Positions 56,282 through 64,000 of a stretch of DNA of 64,000 nt are shown here, piece by piece. A model generated the notes under the pieces. The model was not told where the DNA came from. It saw only the letters and a program-made list of their open reading frames with translations, and did no database searches. Source of the DNA: JACCZX01 sp963801035 (lineage in GTDB: Bacteria; Pseudomonadota; Gammaproteobacteria; Burkholderiales; Burkholderiaceae_F); contig CAWDDF010000009.1 of the NCBI GenBank assembly GCA_963801035.1, forward strand, positions 1-64,000, in the 5' to 3' direction. Made by a program: the position numbers and the translations under genes. How positions within the stretch are numbered: the first letter of the stretch is position 1; every line of letters starts with the position of its first letter.

Positions 56282-57297
56282 CCGCCGTGCATGAACTGCT
56301 TTCGGGCAAGACCGGCCGGTCGAAGGTGGTCCTGAATTCGTCCACGCGCCTTTGAGACCAGAGTTTGCCTCCGTGTGGCCGTCTTGACTTTGGACGGCTG
56401 TGTGATGGGAAAGACCTCGTGCATGTGCTCAGCGAGCGCCTCGCGAAAGCTTGCGGCATAGGGCAAGATTGGGCGCCGGTTGTCCCACTGGATGACCAAT
56501 CCCTCCCGAAGCGGTTTGCCCCAATGTGATACGCGGAAGATTCGCAGCGCATAGCGATCTGTCCGCAGATGAGACGGAATGATCGCTACGCCGTACCCGG
56601 CTTCCGCGAGTGCCAGCAAGGTGTGGGGCGCGCGGCTTTCGAACAGGACGTTCGGCTTGAGGTTTGCCAGACGGCAAGCGGCATTGAATTGCACGCGTAC
56701 CGAATACCCTGGCTCCAGCAGCAGCAATGGATAGGACGCAAGGCGCCCGATGTCGATCATTTCGCCGGGTCCAATGTCGAGCGATGGATCGCATGCGGCC
56801 AAGACCTCGTCCGGCAGCAACGGCTGGCTCCCGAGGGAGGGATAGGCACCCTGATCGTGCCTGATGCCCAGGTGCACCTCGCCGCGTTCCAGCAGAGCCA
56901 CCTGAGCGGGTCCAAGCGCCTCGGTCAGTTTCACCTGCACATTGGGAAAGCGCGCTGCGTATCGAGGCAGGAACGTCGATAAGACGCTCTCGATCATCTG
57001 CGGCGAGGCCGCCACCTTCAACACGCCACGGTCGCCGCCCCTGAGCAACTCCACCCGCTCGCCCAGCGAACCGACTTGACCCAACACGCTGCGACAATCT
57101 CCGAGCAGCTCCTCACCGATGGCAGTCAGGACGAGGCGGCGCCCTACGCGATCAAAAAGCCTGACGCGGAACTCCTGCTCGAGATCGCTGATCTGTCGCG
57201 AGAGAGCTGACTGGCTGATGCACAGATGCAGCGCCGCCTTGGAGACCGTGCCGAGCTCGGCTATCGCAATGAACGTTCGCAGGCGCCTCAGGTCCAT
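56278..57297 (-). CDS. LysR-family transcriptional regulator
   Basis: A classic LysR protein of 339 residues: MDLRRLRTFIAIAELGTVSK, then the helix-turn-helix ISQSALSRQISDLEQEFRVR, and a full effector domain (GVLKVAASPQMIESVLSTFL, HTLLALAEAGYGVAIIPSHL). The C-terminal 30 residues are unusually basic. It is divergent from the haloperoxidase-like gene and probably regulates it. A CATAA-N13-TTATG dyad (57318-57340) lies in the shared region. Confidence 0.88.
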   Translation of the reverse strand: MDLRRLRTFIAIAELGTVSKAALHLCISQSALSRQISDLEQEFRVRLFDRVGRRLVLTAIGEELLGDCRSVLGQVGSLGERVELLRGGDRGVLKVAASPQMIESVLSTFLPRYAARFPNVQVKLTEALGPAQVALLERGEVHLGIRHDQGAYPSLGSQPLLPDEVLAACDPSLDIGPGEMIDIGRLASYPLLLLEPGYSVRVQFNAACRLANLKPNVLFESRAPHTLLALAEAGYGVAIIPSHLRTDRYALRIFRVSHWGKPLREGLVIQWDNRRPILPYAASFREALAEHMHEVFPITQPSKVKTATRRQTLVSKARGRIQDHLRPAGLARKQFMHGG

Positions 57298-57317
57298 GGT
57301 GCCTTATCTCCGATCTG

Positions 57318-57340
57318 CATAAACAGTCAGAAGAATTATG
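57318..57340. promoter_or_regulatory. LysR-type binding-site candidate (CATAA-N13-TTATG)
   Basis: An interrupted dyad 21-43 bases upstream of the divergent LysR start, inside the only AT-rich part of the gap, has the layout of a LysR autoregulatory site. Assignment is inferred. Confidence 0.4.
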
Positions 57341-57483
57341 TATTGGACGTAAGTGTGGCCCGTCTCATATCGTCCGCGCAAGCGTCAGTCGACATGTATC
57401 AGCGACGGCACGTCGACCGAGCTGCAGCAGCGAGATGAAGAGGGGCCGACGTCGCCAACAGCAGTTGGCAGCAGGAGGCAATC

Positions 57484-58758
57484 ATGATCAGTGCGCTTTC
57501 GTCTTGGAGGCTCTCGGGACAGATAGCGAGCGGGTGGCTGACTTCATCGGTGCTGCTCGTCGGACTGCTCACCGCCTTGCCGGGCGCACACGCCGACACG
57601 ATTCCAGATTGGAACCTGATCACCGCCAAGGCGCTGCAGACGGCCAAGGCCGGTACCGGCCTGGCTCACAGCCGGGTCTATGCGATGGTGCACGGCGCAA
57701 TGTTCGACGCCGTGAATGCCATCGACCGCCGCTATCAGTCCTACGCCGCTGACCTCGAAGCGCCCCCAGGCGCGGCTCAGGACGCCGCGGCCGCTGTCGC
57801 GGCACACATGGTGCTCATGGACCTCTATCCACAACAAAAGGACACGTTCGATGCCGCGCTGGCGGCATCGTTGGAGAAGGTTCAGGACGGTCAGGCCAAG
57901 GCCGATGGCGTAGCGCTTGGCAAGGCGGCGGCAGAGAAGATGCTCGCGCTGCGCAGCAACGACAAGATGAGCGAGAAGGCCTCCTTCGCACCAAAAAGCG
58001 GCCCCGGCGTATTTCAGCTGCCCCCTAACGCTGACCCGATTGGCTCGCATTGGGCATCGGTTACGCCGTTCGTGCTCAAGAGCATTGAGGACTTCCGCTT
58101 GCCGGGCCCGCCACCGTTGGCGAGCGCGCGCTACGCTGAGGAGTTCAACGAAGTCAAGGCTGTGGGCGCGAAGAACAGCACGCTGCGCACGGCGGAGCAG
58201 ACCGCCATCGCCCTGCTGTGGCAGCCCACGAGCCCGATCACCTATAACGCCATGCTGCGCGTAATGCCAGAGCTCAAGCAGAAGAGCATTGTCGAGCAAG
58301 CACGGGTGTTTGCGCTGTTGAACATGGCAGCGTCGGATGCCTTCATTGTCGGGTGGCGCGACAAATACTTGTTCCTGTTCTGGCGTCCGGAGACGGCGAT
58401 CCGCAACGCCGACGGCGATGGGAACGATGCAACGTCTGCCGACGCGACCTGGGAGGGCCTGTTTTCACCCTTCCCTGCACACCCGGAATATCCCTCCGGC
58501 CATGCGCTCTTTACGGGGGTAATGGAGACGGTGCTGCGCGACTTCTTCGGCACCGACCAGATGACGCTTGCGGTCACCAATCCAGACAAGAAGATCGCGC
58601 GCACGTTCGCAAGCTTTTCCGAGATTGCGAAGAGCGTGGAAGACGCGCGCGTGTGGGCGGGGATTCATTTCCGCGGTGCCGACATTGACGGCACCCGAAT
58701 GGGTCGGCGCGTCGCTGAATACGCCTTGAAGAATTGCATGCGGCCGATCGCGAAGTGA
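57484..58758 (+). CDS. Vanadium-dependent haloperoxidase / PAP2-like secreted protein
   Basis: AGGAGG precedes the start. A signal peptide (VLLVGLLTALPGAHAD) is followed by a vanadium-haloperoxidase-like helical domain: FWRPETAIRNADGDGN, HPEYPSGHALFTGVMET and EDARVWAGIHFRGADIDGTR. These carry the Arg, Ser-Gly-His and Arg/His residues of the PAP2/VHPO active site. Length 424. It could oxidise halides with peroxide or act as a phosphatase; the family does both. Divergent from a LysR regulator that may control it. Confidence 0.85.
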   Translation: MISALSSWRLSGQIASGWLTSSVLLVGLLTALPGAHADTIPDWNLITAKALQTAKAGTGLAHSRVYAMVHGAMFDAVNAIDRRYQSYAADLEAPPGAAQDAAAAVAAHMVLMDLYPQQKDTFDAALAASLEKVQDGQAKADGVALGKAAAEKMLALRSNDKMSEKASFAPKSGPGVFQLPPNADPIGSHWASVTPFVLKSIEDFRLPGPPPLASARYAEEFNEVKAVGAKNSTLRTAEQTAIALLWQPTSPITYNAMLRVMPELKQKSIVEQARVFALLNMAASDAFIVGWRDKYLFLFWRPETAIRNADGDGNDATSADATWEGLFSPFPAHPEYPSGHALFTGVMETVLRDFFGTDQMTLAVTNPDKKIARTFASFSEIAKSVEDARVWAGIHFRGADIDGTRMGRRVAEYALKNCMRPIAK

Positions 58759-59154
58759 CGCGGTCCGACCGGAGCGAGAAGCGAAGCGCGAGAGCGCATT
58801 TCACTTTTGCCGGCAGGCATGACGAGGAGACGACGCTCCATCTTTGGACCCAGTAGCATGCGTTCAAGCGATGTAACGTCGTTCTTAGCGATAGCAATGA
58901 AGTAGACCTGGTTCGCTGTGGATGCTAGACGTCTGCTTTAGAGAGACGCAAATGTCCGTAATGGGTCGACAGCGGAAGTTCGACGCGACTCCATCCTTCA
59001 GCACTTCACCTAAACACAAGTGAACTTTCCGCCATTTGTTGACGGATTGATCAACGGTGTATTCGAAGTCGTAGTCAATGCCACGATCGGTCCGGACAGA
59101 TGGCACATCATCTTCGGCTAATGTGCGCAGATCCCACACGACCTCAACGCGAGT
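58759..59154. other. Region between haloperoxidase and DUF72 genes
   Basis: No convincing gene is seen. On the minus strand an open frame of 125 codons (59262 to 58885) and another frame carrying VTSLERMLLGPKMERRLLVM are protein-like in places. If real, they would be one gene with a frameshift, overlapping the DUF72 start. No ribosome site or family match supports this. Confidence 0.3.
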
Positions 59155-60070
59155 TTGAACCAAATACTTGTCGGCACCGCCTCGTGGGCGGATCCAAGTC
59201 TCGTTAAATCCGGGTTGTTCTATCCGAAGAGCGCGAAGTCGGCGGAGGATCGGCTTCGCCACTACGCGCGTTCGTTTTCGCTGGTCGAGGTCGATAGCTC
59301 CTACTACGCCATTCCCTCACCGCACGCCGCAGCCCTGTGGAATGAACGCACACCTGACAATTTCATTTTCAACATCAAAGCATTCAGGCTGCTGACGCAA
59401 CATCCGACCGAGCCGCGAATGCTGCCGCCAGACGTTCGAGAAGAGCTTGCGAACTGGCCAAAGAAGAACGTGTACTACAACGACCTCGCTGATGAGCTAA
59501 AGACCGAGGTATGGCATGAATTTACAACGGCGCTCGAACCGCTTCGACTGAACGGCAAGCTCGGGGCACTGCTGTTTCAATTTCCCAAGTGGTTTTTACC
59601 GAACCGCGCGAACTTCGATCACTTGCGCGAGATTCGGCGACGACTGGAAAAATACACGGTGGCCGTCGAGTTTCGAAGTGCGTTGTGGTTTGACCAGAGT
59701 CATCGTGACAAAACGCTCGCGTTCGAGCGCGACCAAGAGTTCACGAATGTCATCGTCGATGAGCCGCAGTTAGGTGCATCGACAATCCCCGCGGTGTGGG
59801 AAGTGACGAACGAGTCTCTCGCGATGGTGCGGATGCATGGCCGCAACAGCGCAGACCTGGGACAAGCCCGGACTGCGGAGCGCGTCCGAGCGGTTCAACT
59901 ACGACTACACGGAGCAGGAACTTGGCGAGCTCGTGCCGGATGTTCGTCAGGTGGCAAAGCGGGCCGAGTCAACGCATGTCATCTTCAACGTGAACAATCA
60001 AGATCAAGGCATCCGCGGTGCGCAGATGATGCGTCGACTGCTTGACGAGCAGGATGCAAGTTCGCGCTGA
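59155..60070 (+). CDS. DUF72 family protein, one frameshift
   Basis: The protein begins NQILVGTASWADPSLVKSG, then FYPKSAKSAEDRLRHYARSF, followed by VEVDSSYYAIPSPHAAALW and FIFNIKAFRLLTQHPT. This is the DUF72 TIM-barrel signature. Near 59857 the frame shifts. Corrected, it continues TWDKPGLRSASERFNYDYTE and ends VIFNVNNQDQGIRGAQMMRR, as usual for the family, about 305 residues. TTG start. DUF72 proteins are of unknown biochemical role. Convergent with the photolyase gene. Confidence 0.85.
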
Positions 60071-60117
60071 CGCAAACTGGATCGCTGCAGTGGCAATGAA
60101 CAGAGAATCCGCTCTGC

Positions 60118-61609
60118 TTAGGCAGAGTACTTTTCCAAATACTTGGTAAGTCGTCGTTTGCGCGCGGTGCTTTCCGAGCTGAGGTAACGGACGACTCCGA
60201 AAATCGGACGCTCCGGTCCCCACGGCCGGTCATAACGGCCGAAGGTCCAAAGATACCCAGCATAAGAGTTTGGGTTACGTCCGTCGACGGAGTACTTGTT
60301 CATCAAATGGGTCATCGTCTTCAGTGCATCACGCGGATGAGCGGACCATTCGAGAATCTTCTTCGCCCACAGCATTCGCATAGCGTTATGGAACCATCCG
60401 TCGCGCACCAATTGCGTATGCGCGGCGTTCCATACTGCATCATGCGTTCGCGCTTGCTCCAACTGCTGCAGTGAATAGGTATTCGGCCTGGCGTCGTTTG
60501 CATGTTTTTGTAGCGAGGCCTGCGCCCAGTTGGGGATCGCTTCATAACTGTCGTAGCTGTCCGGACACTTGGCGCATAGGTTGTAGCTCAATTCCCGCCA
60601 CGTGATCAGCTCGTCCAGAAATGCTTCGGAGGCTTGCTCATTCCCCACCATCCGCTGCGCTTACCGTGCGCTTGGGAAGCGACATTTGCCGGCGACCAGT
60701 TTTCTTTTCGCCTGATGCGCGCGAAGATTTCGTGCACAGAGATGTGGCCGAAGTGCAGATAGGGCGACAAGCCGCTCGTACCGGCAAGGTCAGGATCGCC
60801 ACGGGCGTCGGGATACGACGCTAGACCTTTGCGCATGAACCGAGTGAGGCGCAGGCGAGCGACGTCGGCACCGCCTTTGAATGCTGCCGTACCGAACCGA
60901 GTGATCGATCGGTAACGCCGCAAGCTGGTCAGAGTCGCCCGACAGCAAACGGGGTGACGCTGGCGGCCATCGCCTGCGGATGTCAGTCGGCAATGCTCGC
61001 AGCTTCTTCAAAGACACCGCCCGCAGTGGATCGGCCAGTGGCATGTGATCCAAATGTGCTGGCAACGTTTTCTGCAGAAATCGACGGAAGTCGACCGCCC
61101 GGCTGTATGCCTTGTCCGCTGCGCGCAGCGGTAACAAGCCGTTGGAGTCGATGACCTCAAAGCGTGACTTAATCTGCTTTCCAGCTGCCGCCACCATTTT
61201 CGGCAACATGAAGCAAGGAAAGTCATCGGTCACAACGACACATGCACGCGCAGCAAGCGCAGCGAGCAAACCTTTACCCGCCCCAAGCTCTTTTTCTACG
61301 TATGGGTAATAAGTGATCGGCGCCTGGGCGAACTCGCGCGTGTTGCATGCCATGCCTTGCAGCACGAATGCGTGAATCCGGTCACTGGCCCATGCCGTAC
61401 CCGCATCGGAGCGCTTCGAAGATCAACAGCGGCCGGCCCAGTGTTTCGGCCCACTCGACGGCACGTTGCAAACTGAAGTTGTAGCGGCGCCGACGGTGCA
61501 TGATCATCCAGTAGAGAACGTACTCACCAGATGCATCAGCGACCTTATCGTTGCGCACATCGATGCGCAGCTCTGGCACGCGTTGGTTGACAACGCCTGC
61601 TACGACCAT
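60118..61609 (-). CDS. Class II-type DNA photolyase, three frameshifts
   Basis: Four frames together give about 497 residues. The order is: start with GEYVLYWMIMHRRRRYNFSL, then (join near 61385, where G became GG) ASDRIHAFVLQGMACNTREF. A join near 60890 leads to TAAFKGGADVARLRLTRFMR and SGLSPYLHFGHISVHEIF, and one near 60640 to FLDELITWRELSYNLCAKCP. The end DGRNPNSYAGYLWTFGRYDR, PWGPERPIFG is the FAD-binding class II hallmark. It would repair UV cyclobutane dimers with light. The gene starts directly after the stop of the 40-aa Lys-rich gene (TAGATG). Confidence 0.85.
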
Positions 61610-61732
61610 CTACTTCTTTGGCTTGCAGCTTCCCTTGGCACCGGGTTTCTTCCCCGGTGTCGGTTCATAGCCAGGCCAACATCGACTTGTCTTCTTCGTC
61701 GAAGACTTGGTGGACTTCTTCTTTGTTGCCAT
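61610..61732 (-). CDS. Small Lys-rich protein with CWPGYEPTPGKKP motif (40 aa)
   Basis: The ATG at 61732 opens a frame of exactly 40 codons. The first half is Lys/Ser/Thr-rich (MATKKKSTKSSTKKTSR). The second has CWPGYEPTPGKKPGAKGSCK, with Cys at both ends. I recall similar short Cys-Trp-Pro-Gly-Tyr-Glu-Pro proteins in other proteobacteria, of unknown role, possibly DNA- or nucleotide-associated given their basic nature. Its stop abuts the photolyase ATG, so they are cotranscribed and probably coupled. Confidence 0.7.
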   Translation of the reverse strand: MATKKKSTKSSTKKTSRCWPGYEPTPGKKPGAKGSCKPKK

Positions 61733-61761
61733 TTCGCGGCTCCATCCTAAAACTGATTGGC

Positions 61762-61786
61762 GAAAAGCCGCTTACATGAAGCGGCT
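61762..61786 (-). terminator. Terminator of the DUF378 gene
   Basis: An 8-bp perfect stem (AGCCGCTT / AAGCGGCT, 61766-61786) has a 5-base loop, and on the minus strand it is followed by four T (A-run at 61763-61766). It lies 16 bases after the DUF378 stop. Confidence 0.75.
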
Positions 61787-61802
61787 GCTTCGTGCGTAAG
61801 TA

Positions 61803-62024
61803 CTAGCCGACGGCTGATCGGTTGCCGATCGAGCGCGTCAACTTGGCCGACATGAACAAAATGCAGAGCGCTGACAAGCCCACCAATATGTAAACGATTC
61901 TCGAAAGCGGCGACATATCACCAAACACCGCAGCCACGAGATCGAAGTTAAAAGCGCCAACCAGCAACCAGTTGAGTCCACCAACAATTAGAAGAACTAA
62001 TGCAATCCACGTAACAGTTTTCAT
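61803..62024 (-). CDS. DUF378 small membrane protein
   Basis: The start at 62024 has GGAG five bases upstream. The 73-residue protein has two membrane helices and the DUF378 pattern (VTWIALVLLIVGGLNWLLVG, then FNFDLVAAVF and LSRIVYILVGLSALCILFM). Function unknown; the family is very common. A terminator follows. Confidence 0.9.
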   Translation of the reverse strand: MKTVTWIALVLLIVGGLNWLLVGAFNFDLVAAVFGDMSPLSRIVYILVGLSALCILFMSAKLTRSIGNRSAVG

Positions 62025-62121
62025 ATGCACTCCGTTAATAAAAATTGTGCCGCCGGGGGCTCACAACATGCAACGTGTTTCAGAAGAGCGTTTGATGCGT
62101 TTACGAGCCCACACCAAAGCT

Positions 62122-62156
62122 CGAGGCACGGCGATGAATGACATCGCAGCGCCTCG
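62122..62156 (-). terminator. Hairpin after the fasciclin gene
   Basis: An imperfect long stem (outer CGAGGC / GCCTCG, inner GGCGATG-type arms around 62130-62147) lies 12 bases after the fasciclin stop on the minus strand and is followed there by a short T-rich stretch (AGCTTTGGTG). Terminator or transcript end. Confidence 0.45.
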
Positions 62157-62167
62157 CATTCAAGTGA

Positions 62168-62632
62168 TCACTTCGGCAAAATCACCGAGTCAATCACATG
62201 AATGACGCCGTTGTCGGCGCTGACGTCGGTCTTGATTACCGTCGCGTTATCGACCATGACCTTTCCGCCCTGCGTACGGACGGTAAAGGCACTGCCTTGT
62301 GCCGTCTTGACCGCGCCGGGCTTGACGTCGCTCGCCATCACTTTTCCTGGCACAACGTGATAAGTCAGCACACTGGTGAGCTTGGCCTTGTCCTTCAGCA
62401 GCGCTTCAAGCTCCGCTGGCGGAATCTTTGCAAATGCTGCATCAGTAGGTGCAAAAACGGTGAATGGGCCGGGACCTTTCAGCGTGTCCACGAGTCCGGC
62501 TGCCTTCAATGCAGTGGCTAGAGTATTGAACTGTCCGGCGGAAACCGCCGTGTCCACGATGTCGGCTGACAACGCCGTGGAAGCGGCGGTTGCGAAGGCA
62601 AGACCCGCAATTACTCGACTCACATGCTTCAT
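62168..62632 (-). CDS. Fasciclin-domain (FAS1) exported protein
   Basis: A signal peptide (RVIAGLAFATAASTALSA) precedes one complete fasciclin domain: DIVDTAVSAGQFNTLATALK, GPGPFTVFAPTDAAFAKIPP, LTSVLTYHVVPGKVM and NGVIHVIDSVILPK. Length 154. Such periplasmic FAS1 proteins are adhesion-like and often belong to sigma-factor or singlet-oxygen regulons. It is divergent from the sigma factor gene, 180 bases away. A palindrome covers its ribosome site. Confidence 0.92.
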   Translation of the reverse strand: MKHVSRVIAGLAFATAASTALSADIVDTAVSAGQFNTLATALKAAGLVDTLKGPGPFTVFAPTDAAFAKIPPAELEALLKDKAKLTSVLTYHVVPGKVMASDVKPGAVKTAQGSAFTVRTQGGKVMVDNATVIKTDVSADNGVIHVIDSVILPK

Positions 62633-62639
62633 AGCAAAT

Positions 62640-62651
62640 CCTTTCGAAAGG
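62640..62651. promoter_or_regulatory. Palindrome over the fasciclin ribosome site
   Basis: CCTTTCGAAAGG is a perfect 12-bp palindrome. Its AAAGG part, on the minus strand, is the ribosome site of the fasciclin gene, so dimerisation or a bound protein could limit translation or transcription. The role is inferred. Confidence 0.35.
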
Positions 62652-62744
62652 GTTCAGTTATGCGGTTAACCACCGCTGCGATGTGTGACGCGCCCCTGCA
62701 GGCCGTGTTGCGGACTTATTTCATCAGCGATGCAAAAAAACATT

Positions 62745-62770
62745 GAACCGCGCGCTGTTCAGCGAGTCAC
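62745..62770 (+). promoter_or_regulatory. ECF-sigma promoter candidate of the sigma factor gene
   Basis: GAAC (62745-62748) and GTCA (62765-62768) are separated by 16 bases, the layout of RpoE-type promoters (GAAC near -35, GTC near -10). It lies about 45 bases before the sigma gene start, which fits autoregulation. Confidence 0.45.
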
Positions 62771-62812
62771 GTTAGCGAGGGGTCTGCAGACGCGAGGCTT
62801 TATGCTCCCGTC

Positions 62813-63397
62813 ATGATGCAAGCAGACTCGGAACTGGTGCGCCTTGCTCAGTCAGGCGATCAGTTGGCGTTCGAGGCGCTGGTGGTTAAGTATCAGCGGC
62901 GGATCGCGCGTCATGTCGCACGTTATGTGCCGCTTGCAAGCGACGTCGAAGACGTGGTGCAGGAGGTTTTCATTCGTGCTTACCGCGGTCTGCATTCTTT
63001 TCGAGGCGACAGTGCGTTTTACACATGGTTGTACCGAATCGCGACAAATGCCGCTCTCACTTTTCTCAGGCGCGCACCGCTTGAAGAGCAACTGGACGAC
63101 TCCGAAGACGAACAGTCGAACCTATTTGAACCCGGTGTATCGGACGGCGAGACGCCTGAGCGCACATTAATGGCGAACCAGATCGCCGATGCCGTGCGGC
63201 AAGGCCTTGCCCGCATGCAGCCGGAGCTTGTGGATGCGTTGACTTTGTTTGAGGTCGAGGGCAAATCGTATTCAGACATTGCGCAGATGTTTGATGTCCC
63301 GGTTGGAACAGTGCGTTCGCGGATATTTCGGGCACGCGAAGTCCTTGCAAAACGCCTGGAGCCCATGCTGGCACCGCAACGCGATAGGAGATGGTGA
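62813..63397 (+). CDS. rpoE: RpoE-like ECF sigma factor
   Basis: The 194-residue protein has region 2 (DQLAFEALVVKYQRRIARHV, then DVEDVVQEVFIRAYRGLHSF and FYTWLYRIATNAALTFLRR) and region 4 (ALTLFEVEGKSYSDIAQMFD, VPVGTVRSRIFRAREVL). This is the classic RpoE/AlgU group. It directs envelope- or oxidative-stress transcription at GAAC-type promoters. The next gene, one base after the stop, encodes an RseA-like anti-sigma. Confidence 0.92.
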   Translation: MMQADSELVRLAQSGDQLAFEALVVKYQRRIARHVARYVPLASDVEDVVQEVFIRAYRGLHSFRGDSAFYTWLYRIATNAALTFLRRAPLEEQLDDSEDEQSNLFEPGVSDGETPERTLMANQIADAVRQGLARMQPELVDALTLFEVEGKSYSDIAQMFDVPVGTVRSRIFRAREVLAKRLEPMLAPQRDRRW

Positions 63398-63398
63398 A

Positions 63399-63635
63399 AT
63401 GTCGCAGAAAGTATCGCTACTGCTCGACGGTCAACTGGATGCCGAAGACGTCTCGACGGTGCTGAAGGAACTCGGCACCGACGACGTACTTCGCGACCGC
63501 TTCACTATCTATGGGCTGGTCGGTGACGCGATGCGCGGCGTCTATGTGCTTGATGACGGTTTCAGCAAGCGAATCTTTGCGCGGCTGCGCCGTGAAGGCG
63601 TGAGAATGGAAGACGAGTACGACCCGCTGGCCTAG
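63399..63635 (+). CDS. Short RseA-like anti-sigma factor (78 aa, no membrane anchor)
   Basis: The first 50 residues match the RseA/MucA N-terminal sigma-binding domain: KVSLLLDGQLDAEDVSTVLK, then RDRFTIYGLVGDAMRGVYVL. The protein then ends after RIFARLRREGVRMEDEYDPL. RseA and MucA normally continue for 100 or more residues with a membrane helix and a periplasmic sensor. None is present before the stop, and the following bases to 63666 show no continuation. It may be a soluble anti-sigma, or a truncation. AGGAG precedes the start. Confidence 0.75.
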   Translation: MSQKVSLLLDGQLDAEDVSTVLKELGTDDVLRDRFTIYGLVGDAMRGVYVLDDGFSKRIFARLRREGVRMEDEYDPLA

Positions 63636-63665
63636 ATACTCCCAATTGCTAAAGATGCGTCCGCA

Positions 63666-64000
63666 TCACTGTGCCGGTGGCGTTTGCGGTGCCACGCGCT
63701 GCCACCCTTCTGCACAGCTCGCTACATAGGGGTAGTACTTGGCGCTACTGACACACCAGTACCACCACTGCTGCGCGTTCGCGTTCTCACTCGCAGGCGC
63801 AGGCGGTGGAGGAGTGGCTGCAGCGAGATCACGTTCAAGCCATACCCGCGGCTCTTGGTACTGCGTGTACGCGACGGAGGGTGCGCCCCAATACCCCCAG
63901 CCGGGTCCCCAGTAACCGCCCCAGTAACCCGGCCAGTACGCGGCACCCCAATACGGACCCCAAAAGCCGCCCCAAAACCCAAAGCCTCGGTGGTGGTGAT
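63666..64000 (-). CDS. Aromatic/Gly-rich exported-type protein, 5' end outside the window
   Basis: The frame is open from base 63998 to a TGA at 63668-63666 (110 codons visible). It starts inside a Gly/Trp/Tyr-rich segment (HHHRGFGFWGGFWGPYWGAA, with YWPGYWGGYWGPGWGYWG). A Pro/Ala-rich linker (TPPPPAPASENANAQQ) and a C-terminal domain with two Cys (WWYWCVSSAKYYPYVASCAE, GWQRVAPQTPPA) follow. I recall this C-terminus (WWYxC, KxYYPYVxxC, GWQxVxP) in outer-membrane or periplasmic proteins of Burkholderiales. The N-terminal part, including any signal, is missing. The function is unknown. Confidence 0.7.
   Translation of the reverse strand, partial: HHHRGFGFWGGFWGPYWGAAYWPGYWGGYWGPGWGYWGAPSVAYTQYQEPRVWLERDLAAATPPPPAPASENANAQQWWYWCVSSAKYYPYVASCAEGWQRVAPQTPPAQ

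Noticed and set aside
58885..59262. Minus-strand frame of 125 codons before DUF72
   Set aside because: Overlaps the DUF72 start, has no ribosome site or recognised family, and may need a frameshift to continue. Kept only as a note.
63722..63982. Minus-strand frame of 86 codons at the right edge
   Set aside because: It is the wrong frame of the aromatic/Gly-rich gene. The frame ending at 63666 has the clear WWYWC and YYPYV patterns.

Overview
The window looks like chromosomal DNA of a high-GC betaproteobacterium, most probably a Burkholderiales member. This is inferred from the gene families (den/otn erythronate operon, liv-type ABC operon with amidohydrolases, PmrAB/QseBC-like pair, PEP-CTERM protein, RpoE/RseA pair) and from a G/C-rich double-hairpin repeat in the liv operon. 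No rRNA, tRNA, insertion sequence, prophage or CRISPR array was seen. At least 17 single-base frameshifts break otherwise well-conserved genes. Several lie in short homopolymers, so many are probably uncorrected assembly errors rather than real decay.

Layout. 1-1.1 kb: broken LysR regulator running off the left edge and a tiny DUF3563-like gene. 1.2-5.9 kb: a large P-loop/BTAD regulator, a 57-aa protein and a calpain-type cysteine protease. 5.9-9.4 kb: hotdog thioesterase, two small exported proteins, an OmpR-type two-component pair, a PmrA-like box and a terminator. 9.46-14.2 kb: erythronate/threonate catabolism (Gfo/Idh/MocA oxidoreductase, otnK, otnC, otnI, denD). 14.2-29.5 kb: a TetR repressor with a palindromic operator divergent from one long catabolic/uptake operon: FAH hydrolase, alpha/beta hydrolase, two tandem amidohydrolases, LivH, LivM, binding protein, LivG, a LivF-UPF0261 fusion, a TIM-barrel protein, a flotillin and two SRPBCC proteins. 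29.5-33.7 kb: hybrid histidine kinase, Hpt protein and REC-nucleotide cyclase, followed by a remnant of a third SRPBCC gene. 33.9-36.2 kb: DUF4382 lipoprotein and PEP-CTERM protein. 36.4-39.7 kb: host-attachment protein, Pcm-erythromycin esterase fusion and BON protein. 39.7-42.5 kb: YbaK-like deacylase, ferritin-like diiron protein and hydrolase-LuxR regulator. 42.7-49.1 kb: assorted metabolic and membrane proteins. 49.4-55.3 kb: two dienelactone-hydrolase-like exported proteins flanking a cupin, a NarL-type regulator, a GAF hybrid kinase and small membrane/secreted proteins. 55.5-58.8 kb: short LMW-phosphatase-like protein, LysR regulator and vanadium-haloperoxidase-like protein. 59.1-64 kb: DUF72, broken photolyase with a 40-aa Lys-rich partner, DUF378, fasciclin, RpoE-like sigma factor with a very short RseA-like anti-sigma, and an aromatic/Gly-rich protein running off the right edge.

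The most unusual system is the 14.2-29.5 kb operon. It combines a branched-chain-amino-acid-type ABC importer with hydrolases, and its second ATPase is fused to the N-terminal domain of the plant Tm-1 family. The Tm-1 TIM-barrel domain is encoded next door, followed by a flotillin and SRPBCC proteins. The substrate is unknown.
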